From positions 36,299 through 100,298 of the forward strand of contig NZ_JAOQJP010000012.1 of NCBI RefSeq assembly GCF_025567305.1: a stretch of 64,000 nucleotides of DNA, in the 5' to 3' direction. Below, one piece after another: positions 18,338-27,328 of the stretch. The DNA comes from Lentihominibacter butyricus. GTDB lineage: Bacteria; Bacillota; Clostridia; Peptostreptococcales; Anaerovoracaceae. Made by a program: the position numbers and the translations under genes. The notes beneath the pieces were generated by a model. The model did not search any database. It saw only the letters and a list, made by a program, of their open reading frames with translations, and had not been told where the DNA came from. The number at the start of each line of letters is the position of its first letter. The stretch's first letter is position 1.

Positions 18338-18781
18338 TTACTTTCTCATGGCCTGCTGCATCCTTCTGTCAGCATCCCTCTTGGCAATATCGTGTCTCTT
18401 GTCATATTCTTTCTTGCCTCGCGCAACTGCGATCTCTACTTTGGCAAGACCGCTACCATTAATGTACATCTTCAGCGGCACCAAAGTCAAGCCTTTTAAT
18501 GTAGTGTATCCGATAAGTTTCCTTATCTCACGCTTGTGCATCAGCAGCTTTCGCGGTCTGACAGGCTCTGCATTGAACCTGTTGCCCTGTTCGTACGGAC
18601 TTATATTCATACCGTAGAGTATTATCTCTTCATTTTCTATCTTCGCATAGCTTTCCTTTATGCTCACTTTTCCCTGTCTCACCGATTTTATTTCGGTACC
18701 GGTAAGAGATATCCCCGCTTCATAAGTCTCTTCTATAAAGAAATCGTGTCTGGCTTTTTTATTATTTGCTACGATTCTCAT
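18338..18781 (-). CDS. smpB: SsrA-binding protein SmpB
   Basis: A 147-residue SmpB with the family core NKKARHDFFIEETYEAGI, LTGTEIKSVRQGKVSIKES and the basic C-terminal tail KKEYDKRHDIAKRDADRR. SmpB binds the tRNA-like domain of tmRNA and occupies the decoding site of stalled ribosomes. ssrA lies 370 bases downstream, matching the usual pairing. Length is normal. Confidence 0.96.
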   Translation of the reverse strand: MRIVANNKKARHDFFIEETYEAGISLTGTEIKSVRQGKVSIKESYAKIENEEIILYGMNISPYEQGNRFNAEPVRPRKLLMHKREIRKLIGYTTLKGLTLVPLKMYINGSGLAKVEIAVARGKKEYDKRHDIAKRDADRRMQQAMRK

Positions 18782-18800
18782 TTCCCATGCATCCTTTCTG

Positions 18801-19298
18801 TCATCTGAAGCAGACTTTGCCTATACATTCACGGCTGTCGACGATGCCGACCGCCTCATTCCTGCTGTCCATCGATGCTCTGCGGTCATCGCTGAGCACG
18901 AATATTTCATTCTTCCCGAGCGTCGTTTTCTTTACAGTCTTCATATCGGCCGGTTCTGACATATATTCCTCGTAAGGGCTGCCGTTGAGATAGAATATAT
19001 TGTCCTTTATCTCTATGACATCTCCGCTGCTTCCTGCAACTCTCCTCACCAGTATCGCGCCTTCTCCGTCCTCTCCGTGCACATCACATCTGAATGCGAC
19101 TATATCACCGACAGCTGGAGCCGTATCGTGCGCCTTTCCATATGCCATCCTGTTCACCAGTATGTGATCTCCGTCTGACAAAACCGGCTCCATGCCGCTT
19201 CCGGTCATATCTTCAACTGTGAATACGGCTGACAGCGCCAGCGCCAGTGCGATACCTGCCGCACCGGACAGTACATAAAGCAGCATTTTTCTGATCAT
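18801..19298 (-). CDS. Signal peptidase I-like protein lacking the catalytic Ser and Lys
   Basis: A 165-residue S26-family protein with one N-terminal membrane segment (residues 4-27) and the C-terminal box FVLSDDRRASMDSRNEAVG. Where active enzymes have Ser-Met-x-Pro, this has Gly35-Met-Glu-Pro (TGSGMEPVL), and the catalytic Lys is Arg85 (ILVRRVAG). A serine one residue earlier (Ser34) is out of register. It is therefore probably inactive, or mechanistically altered. ATG at 19298 has GGGAGG upstream. It is third of three S26 genes in a row. A regulatory or scaffold role is inference. Confidence 0.8.
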   Translation of the reverse strand: MIRKMLLYVLSGAAGIALALALSAVFTVEDMTGSGMEPVLSDGDHILVNRMAYGKAHDTAPAVGDIVAFRCDVHGEDGEGAILVRRVAGSSGDVIEIKDNIFYLNGSPYEEYMSEPADMKTVKKTTLGKNEIFVLSDDRRASMDSRNEAVGIVDSRECIGKVCFR

Positions 19299-19377
19299 AG
19301 CGACCTCCCGCTCATTAAAAATATGTACCACTGTGCATCGGCTGTCTATGCCGCCGGTTTTTACGGTTTCTTCCTCT

Positions 19378-19896
19378 CTATTTGAGCAGACCTATCTCAC
19401 TGAACGGATAGAGCCTGAAAAACGCCTTTCCTATGATTTGATCCTCGTCGACAGTGCCCACTTCATCCGACCTGCTGTCGAGGCTCACTCCCCTGTTGTC
19501 ACCCATTACGAAAACTTCGTTTTCCGGAACGGTGAATCCGTCTATCTCGCCGCTCGTGAACCCCTCGAGCGTATAAGGCTCATCCAGTCTCACATCATTG
19601 CGGTAAACACTGCCGTCCTTTATGGTTATCACATCGCCTTCAACGCCGATGACACGTTTTATCAGGATCTTTTTCCCACTGCCGTCATCCTTGCTGATAT
19701 CCGACTTGAAGATTATTATATCTCCGTATGACGGATGATCCTTCGTCACATACGCCAGCTTGTTGACGAACAGATAATTGTTCTCATACAGCGTCGGCTC
19801 CATCGAGCTTTCCTTTACTATCGTCGGTTTTATCACAAAAGTTATCGCTAATACTATTATGAGTGCTATTATTATGTCTTTTATAAATTCCTTCAT
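19378..19896 (-). CDS. lepB: Signal peptidase I (intact catalytic dyad)
   Basis: A 172-residue membrane protease of family S26. A single N-terminal membrane helix (residues 6-24) is followed by Box B with nucleophile Ser31 (KESSMEPTL), the general-base Lys80 (ILIKRVIG) and Box E FVMGDNRGVSLDSRSDEVG. It removes signal peptides from secreted proteins. It starts two bases after the stop of the upstream paralogue and is the only one of three tandem copies with both catalytic residues. Confidence 0.93.
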   Translation of the reverse strand: MKEFIKDIIIALIIVLAITFVIKPTIVKESSMEPTLYENNYLFVNKLAYVTKDHPSYGDIIIFKSDISKDDGSGKKILIKRVIGVEGDVITIKDGSVYRNDVRLDEPYTLEGFTSGEIDGFTVPENEVFVMGDNRGVSLDSRSDEVGTVDEDQIIGKAFFRLYPFSEIGLLK

Positions 19897-19897
19897 C

Positions 19898-20437
19898 CTA
19901 GTCTATTCCTCCGAATCGTGACAAAGGCCATACGGAAAAGAGCACACGCCCCTTTATCGCTTTCATATCGACCGGGCCGAGCTTTTCATTCCTGCTGTCG
20001 ATATCCTCATCTCTGTTGTCGCAGAGCAGGAAGACCTCGTTTTTCTTCAGCTTTACTTTCATTTCACCGTCAGCGCCCTTTATACCGCCCGGAGCAACAT
20101 ATTCATCTCCGTCTATGTACACCTTGCCGTCTTTGATCTCCACAGTCTCCCCCGGAAGTCCGGCTACACGAGCTATGATGTTGTCGTCATAGACATCCGG
20201 AGCTGCGGTCTTTTCGAGAACCACTATATCGTTCCTGTCAGGCGCTCCTCTCTTGGCCGAGTACGATGTCTTGCTGAGTACAAGCACCTGCCCGTTTTCT
20301 ATCGCAGGCGACATCGCCTTTCCCTCGTTCACTTCCGGCGCGACCAGAATAAACATAACTATCGCCAGCACGAATGCGACTGCATACGGCGATTTCCGCC
20401 TTCTTCCATAAGTCTGTCCACTTGATCCTCTGTTCAT
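19898..20437 (-). CDS. Signal peptidase I-like protein with Ala at both catalytic positions
   Basis: A 179-residue S26 homologue. Basic N terminus (GRRRKSPYA), membrane segment about residues 18-33, and Box E-like FLLCDNRDEDIDSRNEKLG. The nucleophile position is Ala41 (GKAMSPAI) and the general-base position is Ala89 (NIIARVAGLPGE), so the dyad is absent although the fold motifs are kept. Its stop adjoins the start of the active paralogue, implying co-translation. Possible roles are substrate binding or complex formation with the active enzyme; this is inference. Confidence 0.8.
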   Translation of the reverse strand: MNRGSSGQTYGRRRKSPYAVAFVLAIVMFILVAPEVNEGKAMSPAIENGQVLVLSKTSYSAKRGAPDRNDIVVLEKTAAPDVYDDNIIARVAGLPGETVEIKDGKVYIDGDEYVAPGGIKGADGEMKVKLKKNEVFLLCDNRDEDIDSRNEKLGPVDMKAIKGRVLFSVWPLSRFGGID

Positions 20438-20448
20438 ACTTTATCCTT

Positions 20449-21420
20449 TCATTTTCCGGCATCCGCCAGCAGCAGCTTCCTCGCTCTGATGAACTCAGAC
20501 GGTAAAGGAGCCTCGGCTGTTGTGCCCTCAAGATATTCCAGTCCCTCGATACTTCCCTTGAATTCAAGCCTGCACGCATGCAGCAGCTGCGTCGTTATGC
20601 CTTCTTTTTTCAGCTGCCGGTTCACAGCCGGATCGCCGTACTTGCTGTCGCCCGCCAGCGGGAATCCGGCATGAGCGAGGTGCGTCCTTATCTGGTGCGT
20701 CCGTCCTGTGAATATCCTCACTTCAACGAGAGAAAAGTTTTTTCCCGTGCTGACCGGCTTCACGTACGTAGCTGCCGCCTTTCCGCTGCCGTCACTGCTC
20801 ACTTCCGAAATATTCCTGTCCGTATCCCGCTTCAGGTTTTCATTGAGAAAGACAGGCTCCTTCAGACTGCCGCAGACTATCGTCATATAATACTTTTCTA
20901 TATTATCGTGTTCTCTTATGGATCTTGTCAGATTTCGCAGCGCAGCTGAATTCTTTCCAAAAACAACAAGGCCGGTGGTGTTCCGGTCAAGCCTGTTGAC
21001 GGGTGCAGGAGTAAAAGTCTTCTCTTTCGAAGGATCGTACTCTCCCTTGTCCTGCAGGTATCCGCACACCTGATTCACAAGTGTGTTCTTCTTCTCATGA
21101 GAATCGCCGTGCGTCAGAAGCCCCCACGGTTTATCGACGATCAGGATGTTGTCATCTTCATATGCGATCTTGAACTGTCGTTTCGATGTCTTTTTTCTGC
21201 TGTCAGTCGCCAGCTCTTTTGCCTTTTCTTCAGGTATGTAAATGCTCAGCTCGTCGCCCGTGCAGAGCATAGTGTCTTCCTTTGCACGTTTTCCGTTCAG
21301 CTTGATATCTTTTCTTATCAGCTTGTAGATAAAACTCAGCGTCGCTTTTCTGAAATACTTCCTGAGAAAACGGTCAAGTCTCTGGCCCGCTTCATTTTCA
21401 GTAATAATCAATTTCACCAT
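20449..21420 (-). CDS. RluA/RluD-family pseudouridine synthase
   Basis: A 323-residue RNA-modifying enzyme. An N-terminal S4 RNA-binding domain (AGQRLDRFLRKYF, residues about 9-70) is followed by the synthase domain with the catalytic Asp in VNRLDRNTTGLVVFGK and the conserved GRTHQIRTHLAHAGFPLAGD. It converts specific uridines in rRNA to pseudouridine; which site (RluC or RluD type) cannot be decided. The ATG at 21420 is eight bases from a TATAAT (21428-21433), so the message may be nearly leaderless; an ATG at 21447 is possible but lacks a ribosome site. First gene of the run into lepB. Confidence 0.85.
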   Translation of the reverse strand: MVKLIITENEAGQRLDRFLRKYFRKATLSFIYKLIRKDIKLNGKRAKEDTMLCTGDELSIYIPEEKAKELATDSRKKTSKRQFKIAYEDDNILIVDKPWGLLTHGDSHEKKNTLVNQVCGYLQDKGEYDPSKEKTFTPAPVNRLDRNTTGLVVFGKNSAALRNLTRSIREHDNIEKYYMTIVCGSLKEPVFLNENLKRDTDRNISEVSSDGSGKAAATYVKPVSTGKNFSLVEVRIFTGRTHQIRTHLAHAGFPLAGDSKYGDPAVNRQLKKEGITTQLLHACRLEFKGSIEGLEYLEGTTAEAPLPSEFIRARKLLLADAGK

Positions 21421-21490
21421 GTTTATGATTATACAACAACTCCTCATCTAAATACAATTTTTTGTACCAATTATTATAAATAAATTTTAT

Positions 21491-21510
21491 ACCATTGTTT
21501 ATAAAATGGT
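21491..21510 (+). promoter_or_regulatory. Inverted repeat in front of the histidine kinase gene
   Basis: ACCATT (21491-21496) and AATGGT (21505-21510) around an AT-rich core, 42 bases before the kinase ATG, in a promoter-like region. Possible operator. Confidence 0.35.
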
Positions 21511-21551
21511 GTTAAAATCATAGCAGCAAATAACAGACTCAGGAGGTCATC

Positions 21552-23336
21552 ATGTTCAGATCCATACAGACAAAGACAATGTTTTTTCTAGTTACGCTCG
21601 CCATATGCCTTACTGTGATCATAGGTTACATGACTGTGTTTGCAATGGACTACGCTATCGAAGGGCTGAAGCATGATGATATGCGCGACAAAGTCCTGAC
21701 CGCATCGCGAGCCGTTTCACAGGAGCTGGAAGGCAGGACTTCTCCTGACACGTCAGTGCTCGACACCATCGACCGCGGCGACCTCGCCTGCCACTATTTT
21801 TTCATCAATGCCGACGGAACGATGAAAGGATGCAGTGACGAGGAGACGCCATATGACCTTGACTTCTCCGGAAAATCAAACGTCCAGAAAGTTTACAAAA
21901 ACGGAAAGTACTATATATCCGCACTCGCTCCCGTACAGACCGGCGAACCCGGCTGGTTTCTATGTGCCGAAGAGGCAAAGTCCGACTACATGCAGACGGT
22001 GACCAATATCAAGACGATCATCATCATAGCCATAATAATCATCATACTGATACTCTGGCCTGTGGGCAAAAAAATATCCTACGAAATACAGGCTCCGATC
22101 AAAAAACTCGCAGAGGATGCCGAACGCATCGCCGACGGCGACATCAGCCGCGGCATACAGGTATCCGAGGGCACCGAACTCGCGGACATCGCGGATTCAT
22201 TCAATCTGATGCTCAACAAGCTGAAGGACACTATGCAGCAGGTCCTCGACAAATCTGCTGAAGCAGTATCGATGCAGGAGATCATGGCGTATGTGGACGA
22301 GACATACAACAATCTGCCGACGGGGATAATCAGCATAAACAATATCGGCGAGATCACTACCTTCAACAGTACGGCTGAAGAGATCACCGGCATCCATCCC
22401 GATGACATCATCGGTATCAGCATCAGCAACCCTACGCCGCCGCAGATAAAGAAACTCATATCCGAGCTCAAGAGATGCCTGAGCCGCGGCTCGCTGCAGA
22501 TAAAAACGATAACCGATATAAGAAATATCTCCGGCGAAACTATACCTGTCGAATACAGCATCAATATCCAGTTCGGACTCCAGGGAGAAGTCATCGGCGC
22601 CATCTGCGTGTTCCGAAAGATAGAAGACATACACAGCTTCGAGGAAAGCGCCAACAGAGTCAAGACCATGGAGACGCTCGGAGAGATCGCGGCAAGCATG
22701 GCTCACGAGATCAAAAATCCGCTGACGAGTATACGCGGCAATACACAGTATCTCGAAATGATGCTGAATGAAAAAGGTATGGAGTTCGACGAACTTGACA
22801 TCATCATGCATGAGACCGACAGACTGACCAACATGCTCAATCTGCTGCTGAATTACGCCCGCCCGCGTCTGCCTGAGACAGAAAAGCTGCACATCGAGGA
22901 AATCATGCAGTATGTAGTCGATCTTACGAGCAAGGACAGGAGCGACAGTGTTTCCGTCAAGTGCGAATTCAGCAGGACGCCTCGCGTGATGATCGACAGA
23001 GAAATGCTGGAATCCGTATTCATCAACCTGATGCTGAACGCATCACAGGCTATGCCTGACGGAGGCTGCATACACCTCAAGACCAGCTTCGACAAAAACA
23101 GGAACATGGTCTGCGCGTCTGTCAGCGACACAGGCAAAGGGATACCGCCGGAAATATCCGAAAAGATATTCGACCCGTTCTTCACGACAAAGGATACCGG
23201 TACCGGACTGGGACTTCCTATCGCACTTCGCACGATCAAAGCTCACCACGGCATCATAGAAGCCGAAAGCATAGAAGGCGAAATGACAAAATTCACGATA
23301 ATGCTCCCGGCTGTAATCGAAGAGGAGGATGACTGA
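21552..23336 (+). CDS. Membrane sensor histidine kinase (NtrB-like, HAMP-PAS)
   Basis: A 594-residue kinase. TM1 residues 10-32, an extracytoplasmic sensor of about 120 residues, TM2 153-171, HAMP about 172-225, PAS about 245-360, then HisKA with phospho-acceptor His385 (ASMAHEIKNPLTSIRG) and an ATPase domain with DTGKGIPPEISEKIF and TGLGLPIA. It phosphorylates the response regulator encoded three bases downstream. AGGAGG precedes the ATG. The ligand is unknown; the extracytoplasmic domain suggests an external signal. Confidence 0.92.
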   Translation: MFRSIQTKTMFFLVTLAICLTVIIGYMTVFAMDYAIEGLKHDDMRDKVLTASRAVSQELEGRTSPDTSVLDTIDRGDLACHYFFINADGTMKGCSDEETPYDLDFSGKSNVQKVYKNGKYYISALAPVQTGEPGWFLCAEEAKSDYMQTVTNIKTIIIIAIIIIILILWPVGKKISYEIQAPIKKLAEDAERIADGDISRGIQVSEGTELADIADSFNLMLNKLKDTMQQVLDKSAEAVSMQEIMAYVDETYNNLPTGIISINNIGEITTFNSTAEEITGIHPDDIIGISISNPTPPQIKKLISELKRCLSRGSLQIKTITDIRNISGETIPVEYSINIQFGLQGEVIGAICVFRKIEDIHSFEESANRVKTMETLGEIAASMAHEIKNPLTSIRGNTQYLEMMLNEKGMEFDELDIIMHETDRLTNMLNLLLNYARPRLPETEKLHIEEIMQYVVDLTSKDRSDSVSVKCEFSRTPRVMIDREMLESVFINLMLNASQAMPDGGCIHLKTSFDKNRNMVCASVSDTGKGIPPEISEKIFDPFFTTKDTGTGLGLPIALRTIKAHHGIIEAESIEGEMTKFTIMLPAVIEEEDD

Positions 23337-23338
23337 TA

Positions 23339-24790
23339 ATGAACAACAAAACTATACTGGTCGTTGACGACGAACAGAACGTACGTCAGCTGATATGCAA
23401 AGTCCTTGAAAAAGAAGGCTTTACCGTCCTGACCGCATGCAACGGCAGCGAAGGACTGGAGATTTTCCATAAAAACAGCATCGACCTTATAATAAGCGAT
23501 ATCAAAATGCCTGAAATGTCCGGCATAGAATTCCTGCACAAGGTGAAAGAAGAAGAACCCGGCATCGGCTTTATCCTGATCACCGCATTTGCAACCACAG
23601 AAACTGCGATAGATGCGATACGAAGCGGCGCTCAGGACTATATCACCAAACCGTTCGACCTCAAAGAGATCGTCACGACGGTACGCAAGATCCTGCTGAC
23701 AGCAGACAGCGGCGATGACCTCAACTACAGACTCAGCGACTCAGATGATAGCAAAACGACAAGCAACAGCCCCGTTATGCAGCAGGTATACAAGCTGGCA
23801 AAAAAAGTCGCAGTCTCCGACTCCACAGTCCTGATACTGGGTGAGACCGGTACCGGAAAAGAAGTCATATCGACAGCCATACACCAGTGGAGCCGGCGAT
23901 GTGACAAGCCCATGATAAAAGTCAACTGCGGCGCCATCCCCGACAACCTCCTCGAAAGCGAGCTGTTCGGCTATGAAAAGGGTGCATTTACAGGAGCATC
24001 TTCATCGAAACCGGGGCGCTTCGAGATCGCAGACGGCGGGACCATATTCCTCGATGAAATAGGTGATATATCGCCCCAGCTGCAGGTGAAGCTCCTTCGC
24101 GTGCTGCAGGAGCGCACCTTTGAACGCCTCGGAGGGATAAAGCCGGTATCCGTCAACGTGCGCATCATCGCAGCCACGAACCGAGACCTGAAGGAAGCTG
24201 TAAAGGCCGGGGAATTCCGCGAAGACCTTTACTACAGACTCAATGTCGTCCCTATCCAGCTGCCGCCTCTCCGCAAACGAAAGGAAGATATCGAAGATCT
24301 CGTCAACGTGTTCCTCAGATCTTCTGCAGGCATCTCCGGATGCGCAGTCAAGAGCATGAGCCCCGAAGCCATGGCGTGCCTAAAAAACTACAACTGGCCG
24401 GGCAATATAAGAGAACTCGAGAACATCATTGAACGATGTGTCGTGATAACAGAAGACGACATCATAGGTGCAGACAGCCTGCCGCCTGAGATCATTTCAT
24501 ATGCGCTTGAAACCGAAAACAGCAGCGATGACATAGACAAAGAAAGCTCACAGTCAGTTCCGCTTTCTCACGCAGACGGCACCGCATCCACACCGCCATC
24601 TGCATCTGCCGTCAGCACATCAAAAACGGCCGACTCACTCAGCAGTGCCATCGACGACCGCGAACGCGAAGTGATCGTCAGAGCGCTGAAGGAACACGGC
24701 GGCAACAAGACAAAGACCGCGCTCGCTCTCGGCATCAGTCGCAGATCGCTGCACCGCAAGATACAGAAATACGAGATCACCGAAGCATAA
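23339..24790 (+). CDS. NtrC-family sigma-54-dependent response regulator
   Basis: A 483-residue three-domain activator. Receiver domain with phospho-acceptor Asp54 (LIISDIKMPEM), AAA+ domain with Walker A GETGTGKE and sigma-54 contact loop GAFTGA, and a Fis-type helix-turn-helix at the end (NKTKTALALGISRRSLHRK). A Ser/Thr/Ala-rich linker of about 50 residues precedes the HTH. It is coupled to the kinase gene and converges on a permease gene that has a good sigma-54 promoter (26495-26510), its most likely target. Confidence 0.93.
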   Translation: MNNKTILVVDDEQNVRQLICKVLEKEGFTVLTACNGSEGLEIFHKNSIDLIISDIKMPEMSGIEFLHKVKEEEPGIGFILITAFATTETAIDAIRSGAQDYITKPFDLKEIVTTVRKILLTADSGDDLNYRLSDSDDSKTTSNSPVMQQVYKLAKKVAVSDSTVLILGETGTGKEVISTAIHQWSRRCDKPMIKVNCGAIPDNLLESELFGYEKGAFTGASSSKPGRFEIADGGTIFLDEIGDISPQLQVKLLRVLQERTFERLGGIKPVSVNVRIIAATNRDLKEAVKAGEFREDLYYRLNVVPIQLPPLRKRKEDIEDLVNVFLRSSAGISGCAVKSMSPEAMACLKNYNWPGNIRELENIIERCVVITEDDIIGADSLPPEIISYALETENSSDDIDKESSQSVPLSHADGTASTPPSASAVSTSKTADSLSSAIDDREREVIVRALKEHGGNKTKTALALGISRRSLHRKIQKYEITEA

Positions 24791-24820
24791 AGTCATAGAT
24801 AGCACAAAGATCGAAAACAG

Positions 24821-24865
24821 AAACGCCGTGCTGCAGCCATCATCAGGTTTTGCAGCACGGCGTTT
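24821..24865. terminator. Hairpin between convergent genes
   Basis: Perfect 15-bp stem: AAACGCCGTGCTGCA (24821-24835) and TGCAGCACGGCGTTT (24851-24865). It lies between the convergent regulator and permease genes and can serve both strands, though T-runs are weak. Confidence 0.75.
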
Positions 24866-24964
24866 CCGCTTCGCCATAATATTTATATCATCCAGTTATA
24901 CACATGATCTCTGTGATCATCATACGCCAGACATCTGACATCGTGTACCGTTACGCGCCATATC

Positions 24965-26419
24965 TTATGCGTGTACGGGTTCACCCTTTGCTTCTTCATG
25001 CTTTTCGGTTTCATCATCGTCGAGTGTGCTTTCTTCATTTATCATAGCTTCGACTTCAGGGGACCAGAGATGTCCGAATGTAGTGTCGCCCTTGAAGAAA
25101 TCTTTTCCGTAGCAGAGCAGGCATGCGAGTATACCTACTGCAAGTCCCCATGCAGAACCCTTTATAACGAGAACTCCTGCGATGACACCTGCTATACCGA
25201 GATCCTTGAAGCTCTTAGCCTGCTGCACACCGATACGGACACTTACGAAGCCCTGAACGACGAGCGTCAGTGACAGCGCTACCGACAGTATCGGCTGTAC
25301 CAGCGATACGATAGGCATGAGCCAGTAGCCTGTGAATGTACCGAATCTGAAGCATGCAGCTCCTCCGAATATCGATCCCATGCTCTTCTTGCCTTTTTTG
25401 TATCTTTCACATACGACTACCTGCATTGCTGCCCACAGAGGTCCGCACATCGTCAGGTCAGGTCCGATAACGCCCATGATAGTGTTTCTGATCCCGAAGA
25501 TCAGATGAGCTCTGTTCGGATCATAGTCGATCTTTTCATCAGGTCTTGTCACATCTGCATCGTGTACGAGAGATTTGCTCTGTACCACGTCACCGAAGAG
25601 TACTATGTAAATAGCGAGGACTGTAGGTATCGCGCTGATAAACATCTTTATGCTTGGCCATCCGAGTGTTCCCCATGGCACCCAGTCAGTCCAGAGAGCC
25701 GCAAAATCAGGATGTGAGAACCCCCATTCTATCGTAGGGAAAGCCGTCTCGCCTACGAGCGGAGCCACGATGACTGCGATCAGTACTGCAGGAAGGATCC
25801 CCAGGTTGGCTATAGTCTCAAAGAATTTGTTCTTAGTGCTCAGTCTCTTGAATCCGTTCGAGAACAGCAGGTAAAATGCTATTACCAGACAGATCGTAGT
25901 CGTATAAGGCATTGCCGCGAACTTCGTATCGTCGCTGAATATCATATATATCGCCGATATACCTGCCCCGAGTATTACGCCTGACTTGATTGCCGGCGGG
26001 ATAAGATTTACGAGCTTTCCTGCTATCCCTGTAACACCGAGAACTATCGAGAACACACCGAGAGTTATCTCAAATGCGCACAGTGCCTGCATCCTGGCCT
26101 GTCCTTCAGGGAAAGTGAGGCAGTATGCGACCAGAAGAGGTATCGCCGGAGTTATCCATCCGGGAACTACCGGGTCACCCAGGAAAGTGTGCCATGTATA
26201 CAGGAAACCATTCAATGTGACGATCGCCAGGGCAACGCTGAACGGCATCCCCAGGTTTTCCTGCAGAAGAGGTATCGCACCAAGACATACAGCGCACATC
26301 AGCAGCCCCTGTATGTAGTCTGCGATCTCAAAACGATAATGTATGAACGGAAGACGGATCTTGAACGGTCCGGCTTTGATATAAGGCTGTTCCTGCCCGT
26401 AAGGCATATACTCTTTCAT
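24965..26419 (-). CDS. Solute permease resembling the NCS2 (xanthine/uracil) fold family
   Basis: A 484-residue integral membrane protein with about 12 hydrophobic segments, an N-terminal cytoplasmic lead (MKEYMPYGQEQPYIKAGPF) and an acidic C-terminal tail (STLDDDETEKHEEAKGEP). Blocks such as LIPPAIKSGVILGAGISAIY resemble NCS2/SLC23 transporters, but the resemblance is distant and the substrate is unknown. ATG at 26419 has GGAGG seven bases upstream; a frame from 26449 is less likely. Its promoter is of the sigma-54 type, and an NtrC-type regulator gene lies beside it. Confidence 0.65.
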   Translation of the reverse strand: MKEYMPYGQEQPYIKAGPFKIRLPFIHYRFEIADYIQGLLMCAVCLGAIPLLQENLGMPFSVALAIVTLNGFLYTWHTFLGDPVVPGWITPAIPLLVAYCLTFPEGQARMQALCAFEITLGVFSIVLGVTGIAGKLVNLIPPAIKSGVILGAGISAIYMIFSDDTKFAAMPYTTTICLVIAFYLLFSNGFKRLSTKNKFFETIANLGILPAVLIAVIVAPLVGETAFPTIEWGFSHPDFAALWTDWVPWGTLGWPSIKMFISAIPTVLAIYIVLFGDVVQSKSLVHDADVTRPDEKIDYDPNRAHLIFGIRNTIMGVIGPDLTMCGPLWAAMQVVVCERYKKGKKSMGSIFGGAACFRFGTFTGYWLMPIVSLVQPILSVALSLTLVVQGFVSVRIGVQQAKSFKDLGIAGVIAGVLVIKGSAWGLAVGILACLLCYGKDFFKGDTTFGHLWSPEVEAMINEESTLDDDETEKHEEAKGEPVHA

Positions 26420-26494
26420 CTCTGCACCTCCAATAGTAAATATGATCATTATTTCTCCTGAAACAACTGTACCTGATGTTTCACCGATATATAA

Positions 26495-26510
26495 AGCAAC
26501 TTCTGTGCCA
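26495..26510 (-). promoter_or_regulatory. Sigma-54 promoter of the permease gene
   Basis: Minus strand TGGCACAGAAGTTGCT: GG and GC at the exact -24/-12 spacing, only one or two departures from consensus. The -24 side overlaps the palindrome TGCCATTATGGCA (26506-26518). Confidence 0.85.
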
Positions 26511-26578
26511 TTATGGCATACTTTATTTTATTTTTTTATGCAAAGAGCCGGCACACTTCATTTCTCCCCTTGCATCCA

Positions 26579-26727
26579 CTGCGTTTGAGTGTTTTGCAAA
26601 ACGCAGACCCGTTTTGATCCGAGGGTCTCCATCATGCTCTGCACGTTCTGCCCACCGGGCGTGCACAGTGCGCGCCCGGTGTCTGAGCGCCCGCTTTTGT
26701 GCCACTTATGGCACACTGCGCGGGCGC
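26579..26727. repeat. Island of four consecutive GC-rich hairpins
   Basis: Perfect-arm palindromes follow one another: CTGCGTTT/AAACGCAG (26579-26606), AGACCC/GGGTCT (26605-26628), ACCGGGCG/CGCCCGGT (26654-26680) and the nested GCGCCCGC...TGTGCCA/TGGCACA...GCGGGCGC (26687-26727). The island is much richer in GC than the flanking AT-rich DNA. It lies 70-220 bases upstream of the sigma-54 promoter, where activator sites are expected, but could also be a structured RNA or small repeat element. No gene is supported between 26420 and 26915. Confidence 0.55.
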
Positions 26728-26915
26728 CTGCCTGCTCCGCAGATGACCCGCTTCATTGTGAAGAAATTTTCATCAAAATCATATCGTTTGGATTTGAGAA
26801 AGATTCTGAAATATGTTAAAGTATATATGTATGCAATGACAGTAAATCTCAGGCAGATCCACTTTGCCCGTATTTTCGTCACTGCTGCATACTTGTCTTG
26901 TTAAGGAGTATATGG

Positions 26916-27305
26916 ATGAAAAAATTAAAGGACTTTTTTTACAATAAAAATGATATAATAATCGTACTTATAATACTAGCAGTAGCTGCGCTGATAATAT
27001 ACACGAGGATCGGGGCCATCATGGACTATCCCGCAAAGCTTGCCAAACAGGCCGCGGCAACAGCAGAAACGACGACGACAGAACCGGCTTCTGCTGAAAA
27101 GGAGAAAATATCAGTGACCATCGAGGACTCAGACACAGCTTCGACTGTGGCGCAGAAGATATATGATGCAGGACTCATATCATCTAAGTCCGAATTTGAG
27201 GAATATATCACAAGCTCCGGCAAAGAATCATCTATCAAAGCCGGCACATACGAGATACCAATTAGCTCTTTACAAGAAGAGATCTTAAATATTATAACTG
27301 AGTAG
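26916..27305 (+). CDS. Short membrane-anchored protein resembling the MltG/YceG N-terminal region
   Basis: A 129-residue protein with one membrane helix (IIIVLIILAVAALIIYTRIG, residues about 14-33), a Thr/Glu-rich linker and a C-terminal stretch ISVTIEDSDTASTVAQKIYDAGLI, then SEFEEYI and IKAGTYEIP, like the LysM-like start of endolytic transglycosylase MltG. The transglycosylase domain is absent, so it is not an active enzyme. AAGGAG is seven bases before ATG 26916. It precedes the aldolase gene by 23 bases. Function unknown. Confidence 0.7.
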   Translation: MKKLKDFFYNKNDIIIVLIILAVAALIIYTRIGAIMDYPAKLAKQAAATAETTTTEPASAEKEKISVTIEDSDTASTVAQKIYDAGLISSKSEFEEYITSSGKESSIKAGTYEIPISSLQEEILNIITE

Positions 27306-27328
27306 AACCATTTAATAAGGAGGCAATC

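Noticed and set aside
26701..26725. TGGCACA in the hairpin island as a second sigma-54 promoter
   Set aside because: No GC at the -12 spacing on either strand.
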